This document shows, piece after piece, positions 60,226-64,000 of a stretch of DNA of 64,000 nucleotides. Positions within the stretch are counted from its first letter, which is position 1; the number at the start of each line of letters is the position of its first letter. The notes below the pieces were generated by a model, which had not been told where the DNA came from, did not search any database, and saw only the letters and a program-made list of their open reading frames with translations. Both the position numbers and the translations under genes were made by a program. The stretch covers positions 1-64,000 of the forward strand of contig ONEK01000014.1 in assembly GCA_900316855.1 (NCBI GenBank), given 5' to 3'. Source of the stretch: an uncultured Lachnospiraceae bacterium (lineage in GTDB: Bacteria > Bacillota > Clostridia > Lachnospirales > Lachnospiraceae).

Positions 60226-61473
60226 ATGGAAGAAGGAATGACATTATATGAGGAGCTGCAGGCGCGCGGCCTGCTGGCTCAGCTGACGGACGAGAAGGAG
60301 ATCGCGGATCTTGTCAACGCCGGGAAAGCGACGTTTTATATCGGCTTTGACCCTACTGCGGATTCGCTGCACGTAGGCCATTTCATGGCGCTGCTCCTGA
60401 TGAAGCGGCTGCAGGAGAGGGGCAACCGTCCCATCGCCCTCGTCGGCGGCGGCACCGCCATGATCGGAGACCCCTCGGGCCGTTCCGACATGCGCAAAAT
60501 GATGACGGTCGAGACAATCGACCACAACGTGGAATGCTTCAAAAAGCAGATGTCGCGCTTCATCGATTTCGGACCGGGCAAGGCGCAGATCGTCAACAAC
60601 GCCGACTGGCTGCGGAACCTGAATTTTCTGGAGTTCATGCGCGACATCGGCGCGCAGTTCAACGTCAACGAGATGCTGCGCGCCCGCTGCTACGTCAACC
60701 GCATGGAGAGCGGACTCTCTTTCCTCGAGTTCTCGTACATGCTGATGCAGTCCTATGATTTCTACCGCCTGTACCAGGATTACGGATGTCAGATGCAGTT
60801 CGGCGGCGACGACCAGTGGTCGAACATGCTGGGCGGCATCAATCTCATCCGCAAGAAGCTCTCGAAGGACGCCTATGCCATGACGATTTCGCTCCTGCTC
60901 AAGCACGACGGGACGAAGATGGGCAAGACATCCGGCGGCGCCGTCTGGCTCGACCCGGACAAGACGAGTCCCTATGACTTCTATCAGTACTGGCGGAACG
61001 TCGACGACGCGGATGTCCGCGGCTTCCTTCGCAAGATGACGTTCCTGCCGCTTGCCCAGATCGACGAGATGGATCACTGGGAGGGCGCAAAGCTCAATGA
61101 GGCGAAGAATATCCTCGCCTACGAGCTGACGAGCCTTGTGCACGGCGAGGACGAGGCGAAGAAGGCACGTGACGGCGCACAGGCCCTGTTCGGGTCCGCG
61201 GGCATCGTAAACCTCGACAACGCCCCCGAGACAGTTCTGTCCGATGCGGATTTCCGTGAGGACGGCACGATCGGCATCCTCACCATGCTGGTGAAGGCCG
61301 GCATCGAGAAGTCCAACAACAATGCCCGCACGGACGTCAAGGCCGGCTCGGTCACCGTCGACGGGGAGAAGGTCACCGATCCCACCGCCGCCTTTACGAA
61401 GGAACAGCTGAAAACAGCTGTCCTTCTGAAGAAGGGCAAGAAGACCTTCATGAAAATGATTTACAAAGCCTGA
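60226..61473 (+). CDS. tyrS: Tyrosyl-tRNA synthetase
   Basis: 415 residues from ATG 60226 (GAAAGGA 11 bases upstream). Starts at GTG 60217 and ATG 60238 are in frame, and the family core begins at MTLYEELQARGL. HVGH in FDPTADSLHVGHF is the HIGH motif, KMGKTSGG the KMSKS loop, and the C-terminus from about 350 is an S4 RNA-binding domain. The tyrosine-pocket residues in SYMLMQSYDFYRL are present. It is cotranscribed with gpsA; no T-box is seen. Confidence 0.95.
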   Translation: MEEGMTLYEELQARGLLAQLTDEKEIADLVNAGKATFYIGFDPTADSLHVGHFMALLLMKRLQERGNRPIALVGGGTAMIGDPSGRSDMRKMMTVETIDHNVECFKKQMSRFIDFGPGKAQIVNNADWLRNLNFLEFMRDIGAQFNVNEMLRARCYVNRMESGLSFLEFSYMLMQSYDFYRLYQDYGCQMQFGGDDQWSNMLGGINLIRKKLSKDAYAMTISLLLKHDGTKMGKTSGGAVWLDPDKTSPYDFYQYWRNVDDADVRGFLRKMTFLPLAQIDEMDHWEGAKLNEAKNILAYELTSLVHGEDEAKKARDGAQALFGSAGIVNLDNAPETVLSDADFREDGTIGILTMLVKAGIEKSNNNARTDVKAGSVTVDGEKVTDPTAAFTKEQLKTAVLLKKGKKTFMKMIYKA

Positions 61474-61535
61474 AATTTGTGATAGACTTTATCGGCATAA
61501 AGGTCAAAGGCAATCAACAAAACAGATCGGGCGAG

Positions 61536-61575
61536 GATGCTCTGATTCCGGAGGGAATCGGGGCATCTTTTTTTA
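61536..61575 (+). terminator. Terminator of gpsA-tyrS
   Basis: GATGCTCTGATTCC pairs with GGAATCGGGGCATC (14 bp, two wobbles) and eight T follow. Confidence 0.92.
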
Positions 61576-61604
61576 TTTTCCGGAAAATTTGGTAAAATTT
61601 CGTG

Positions 61605-61633
61605 TTGACTTTCGAAACTTAACGTACTAAAGT
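61605..61633 (+). promoter_or_regulatory. Promoter of the liv operon
   Basis: TTGACT (61605-61610), 17-base spacer, TAAAGT (61628-61633). Confidence 0.65.
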
Positions 61634-61717
61634 ATCGGGAAATAAGAGGCGGCTGTTCTGCCTCTTGTGATTGCACACGGAGAAGCTGATTTCTCTGTAG
61701 TGAAGGAGGAGAGTATT

Positions 61718-62947
61718 ATGAAGAAATGGAAACGCGTAACAAGTGTTGCCGCTGTATCCGCGCTGGCTGCGGCCATGCTCGCGGGCTGCGGCGGATCCTC
61801 ATCCGAGGGCTCCGCGGCCGCTTCGTCGGCGCCGGCTGCCGCGACCGAGGCTGCTTCTGCAGCTGAGACAGGTGCTGCGGGCGGAACGTGGAAGTTCGGC
61901 GCCATCGGACCCCTTACAGGCGGCGCGGCAGCCTATGGTACTGCCGTTGTGAACGGTGCCCAGGTCGCCGTGGATGAGATCAACGCGGCAGGCGGCATCG
62001 CGGGTGCACAGGTGGAGCTGCAGGGCCAGGATGACGAGCTCGATGCGCAGAAATCCGTTAACGCCTATAACACCCTGAAGGACTGGGGCATGCAGGTTCT
62101 GATCGGACCGACGACGTCCGCGTGCTCGCTGGCTGTCTCCGAGTATACCAAAGAGGACAACATGTTCCAGATCACCCCTTCCGGATCCGCGGCGGATTGC
62201 GTGAAGTATGACAACGTATTCCGTGTCTGCTTCTCGGATCCCGCACAGGGCACCGCGTCCGCGCAGTACATCGGACAGAACAAGCTCGCGACAAAGGTCG
62301 GCATCATCTACGACAGCTCCGACGTTTATTCGTCCGGTATCGAGCAGAATTTCGTAGCCGAAGCCGCGAACCAGGGTCTGGAAATCGTTTCCGAGGAAGC
62401 GTTCACAGCGGACAACAAGACCGATTTCTCCGTTCAGCTGCAGAAGGCCAAGGACGGCGGCGCCGAGCTGGTATTCCTGCCGATCTACTACACCGAGGCT
62501 TCCCTCATCCTGTCCCAGGCCAACACCATGGGCTACAAGCCGGTATTCTTCGGGTGCGACGGTCTCGACGGCATCCTGACGGTCGAGAACTTCGATACCT
62601 CCCTTGCGGAGGGAACCATGCTGCTGACACCGTTCGCGGCAGACGCGACGGATGACCTGACGAAGACATTCGTCGCAACCTATCAGAAGAACTACAGCGA
62701 GATCCCGAACCAGTTCGCCGCAGATTCCTATGATGCGGTTTACGCCATCAAGGCGGCCATCGAGAAGGCAGGCGCAACCCCTGATCAGTCTGTATCCGAT
62801 CTGTGCGAGGCATTAAAGCCCGCCATGACCGAAATCACGATCGACGGACTTACGTCTGACGGCATGACATGGCAGGCAAGCGGCGAGCCCAACAAGGAGC
62901 CCAAGGCCGTTGTCATCAAGGACGGCGCTTACGTTTCCGCCCAGTAA
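61718..62947 (+). CDS. livK: Branched-chain amino acid ABC transporter, substrate-binding lipoprotein
   Basis: 409 residues. Lipoprotein signal peptide with lipobox LAGC (Cys about 24), then a Ser/Ala-rich linker to about 55, then the periplasmic-binding-protein fold type I: KFGAIGPLTGGAAAYG, INAAGGIAGAQVELQGQDDE, GPTTSACSLAVSEY. It captures leucine, isoleucine, valine or related amino acids outside the cell. ATG 61718 follows GAAGGAGGAGAG. A terminator lies between it and livH, which would keep the binding protein in excess. Confidence 0.92.
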   Translation: MKKWKRVTSVAAVSALAAAMLAGCGGSSSEGSAAASSAPAAATEAASAAETGAAGGTWKFGAIGPLTGGAAAYGTAVVNGAQVAVDEINAAGGIAGAQVELQGQDDELDAQKSVNAYNTLKDWGMQVLIGPTTSACSLAVSEYTKEDNMFQITPSGSAADCVKYDNVFRVCFSDPAQGTASAQYIGQNKLATKVGIIYDSSDVYSSGIEQNFVAEAANQGLEIVSEEAFTADNKTDFSVQLQKAKDGGAELVFLPIYYTEASLILSQANTMGYKPVFFGCDGLDGILTVENFDTSLAEGTMLLTPFAADATDDLTKTFVATYQKNYSEIPNQFAADSYDAVYAIKAAIEKAGATPDQSVSDLCEALKPAMTEITIDGLTSDGMTWQASGEPNKEPKAVVIKDGAYVSAQ

Positions 62948-62961
62948 CAGATGCTAATTTC

Positions 62962-63004
62962 CCGAAACGGGAGGGATTTCAGCGGGAAGTCCCTCCCGTT
63001 TCGG
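62962..63004 (+). terminator. Intercistronic terminator between livK and livH
   Basis: CCGAAACGGGAGGGA pairs with TCCCTCCCGTTTCGG (15 bp), followed by ATTTTCGTTT. A second hairpin GTGCCCC-ATTAA-GGGGCAC (63076-63094) lies before the livH site. Confidence 0.8.
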
Positions 63005-63112
63005 ATTTTCGTTTCACCTCTTTTGATTTTTCACCGCGGGAGCCCTTCAGAAGGCCTGCGCGGAATTCACACAGGGTGCCCCATTAAGGGGCACGAGGGA
63101 CAGGAGAGTCCT

Positions 63113-63997
63113 ATGAGCTTTCTTACATCACTGGTCAATGGTCTGAGTCTTGGCAGCATCTACGCGATCATCGCCCTTGGCTACACCATGGTTTACGGCA
63201 TCGCCAAGATGCTGAACTTCGCACACGGCGATTTCATCATGGTCGGCTGCTACATCATTTTCACCTTTGTCTCCACGCTGAAAATCGGCGCCGTCCCCGG
63301 CATCCTCGTTGCCATTGTGCTGTGCACGGTCCTGGGTGTTGCAACGGAACGGATCGCGTACCGTCCGCTTCGCCACGCGGCATCACCCCTTGCGGTACTC
63401 ATCACCGCCATCGGTGTTTCGTATCTTCTCGAAAACGCGGCGCTCCTCATCTTCGGAGCCGATACAAAGTCCTTCACCAGTGTGATCGGCTGGACGGGCA
63501 TTGACCTGTTCGGCGGTCAGCTCCATATCCAGGGCGTCACGATCATCACCATCCTCGCGAGTGTTGTGATCCTCGTGGTCCTGCAGGCCTTCATCCACAG
63601 AACCCGCAACGGCCAGGCGATGCTTGCCGTGGCACAGGATCAGGGTGCGGCCATTCTCATGGGCATCGATGTCAATAAGACGATTTCCCTGACGTTCGCC
63701 ATCGGCTCCGGACTCGCGGCAGTCGCAGGCGCGCTTCTTTGCAGCGCTTATCCTTCCCTGACGCCCTATACCGGCGCCATGCCCGGCATCAAGGCATTCG
63801 TAGCCGCGGTTCTGGGCGGCATCGGCTCCATTCCGGGCGCCATGATCGGGGGCCTGGTTCTTGGCATCATTGAGATTTTCGCGAGGACTTATATTTCGTC
63901 CCAGCTCTCGGACGCCATTGTGTTCGGCATCCTCGTCATCGTGCTGCTCGTCAAGCCGGCGGGACTTCTTGGCAAGATCACACAGGAGAAGGTTTAA
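63113..63997 (+). CDS. livH: Branched-chain amino acid ABC transporter permease LivH
   Basis: 294 residues, many membrane helices. MSFLTSLVNGLSLGSIYAII, ALGYTMVYGIAKMLNFAHGD, the RTRNGQAMLAVAQDQGAAILMGID segment and GIGSIPGAMIGGLVLG are typical of LivH. ATG 63113 follows GGGACAGGAGAGTCCT; the in-frame ATG at 62951 is inside the terminator. livM, livG and livF would be expected next but the window ends 3 bases after the stop. Confidence 0.94.
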   Translation: MSFLTSLVNGLSLGSIYAIIALGYTMVYGIAKMLNFAHGDFIMVGCYIIFTFVSTLKIGAVPGILVAIVLCTVLGVATERIAYRPLRHAASPLAVLITAIGVSYLLENAALLIFGADTKSFTSVIGWTGIDLFGGQLHIQGVTIITILASVVILVVLQAFIHRTRNGQAMLAVAQDQGAAILMGIDVNKTISLTFAIGSGLAAVAGALLCSAYPSLTPYTGAMPGIKAFVAAVLGGIGSIPGAMIGGLVLGIIEIFARTYISSQLSDAIVFGILVIVLLVKPAGLLGKITQEKV

Positions 63998-64000
63998 TTT

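Overview
The window looks like a stretch of core chromosome from a GC-rich member of the Clostridia, most likely Lachnospiraceae. The reasons are the Firmicutes order plsX-acpP-rnc-smc-ftsY-ylxM-ffh-rpsP-khpA-rimM-trmD-rplS-lepB-rbgA-rnhB-yraN, a pta-ackA acetate branch with a CcpA-type cre site, sigma-A type promoters with TTGACA/TATAAT boxes, frequent TTG starts behind strong Shine-Dalgarno sequences, and a predicted Re-type citrate synthase beside NADP-isocitrate dehydrogenase. I see no phage, transposase, plasmid gene, CRISPR array or defence cassette. The interest lies mainly in intergenic structure and in a few odd protein variants.

Layout. 1-2717: an MBOAT acyltransferase with an SGNH-like partner, probably for surface-glycan acylation. 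2830-12770: glycogen debranching enzyme, a PhoB-type response regulator and sensor kinase, an isolated hisH-hisF pair, a dipeptidase, uracil-DNA glycosylase and diaminopimelate decarboxylase. 12771-13721: tRNA-Leu (minus strand) and a structured, promoter- and terminator-bounded RNA candidate upstream of metY. 13722-20365: metY, convergent tyrA-aroA on the minus strand, then leuS. 20643-26564: an EF-G paralogue and the oxidative half-TCA genes (Re-citrate synthase, GntR regulator, icd). 26565-33480: an ABC-F ATPase with a long structured leader, an SseB-like protein, a VanW-domain protein, TmcAL and a hotdog thioesterase. 33635-35914: pta-ackA. 36098-52070: the fatty-acid/phospholipid, SRP, ribosome and RNA-maturation superoperon, with a GH25 lysozyme inserted between ftsY and ylxM and two lepB genes flanking rbgA. 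52146-54710: a second MBOAT/SGNH couple. 54722-55482: a tandem array of nested hairpins. 55488-61473: PRPP synthetase (minus), der, plsY, gpsA, tyrS. 61718-63997: start of a branched-chain amino acid ABC transporter that runs off the right edge.

How the genes fit together. The central block couples membrane lipid synthesis (plsX, acpP, plsY, gpsA) with protein targeting (ftsY, ffh, lepB) and ribosome biogenesis (rpsP, rimM, rplS, rbgA, der). The pta-ackA and citrate synthase/icd modules set acetyl-CoA flow to acetate/ATP or to 2-oxoglutarate/glutamate.

The most unusual signals are two families of intergenic hairpins. One has an invariant core with a bulged A and covarying outer stems, at four loci. 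The other is a GTAATC-flanked hairpin at three loci that is amplified into the array at 54.7-55.4 kb. Next are the RNA candidate at 13200-13452 and the ABC-F leader.
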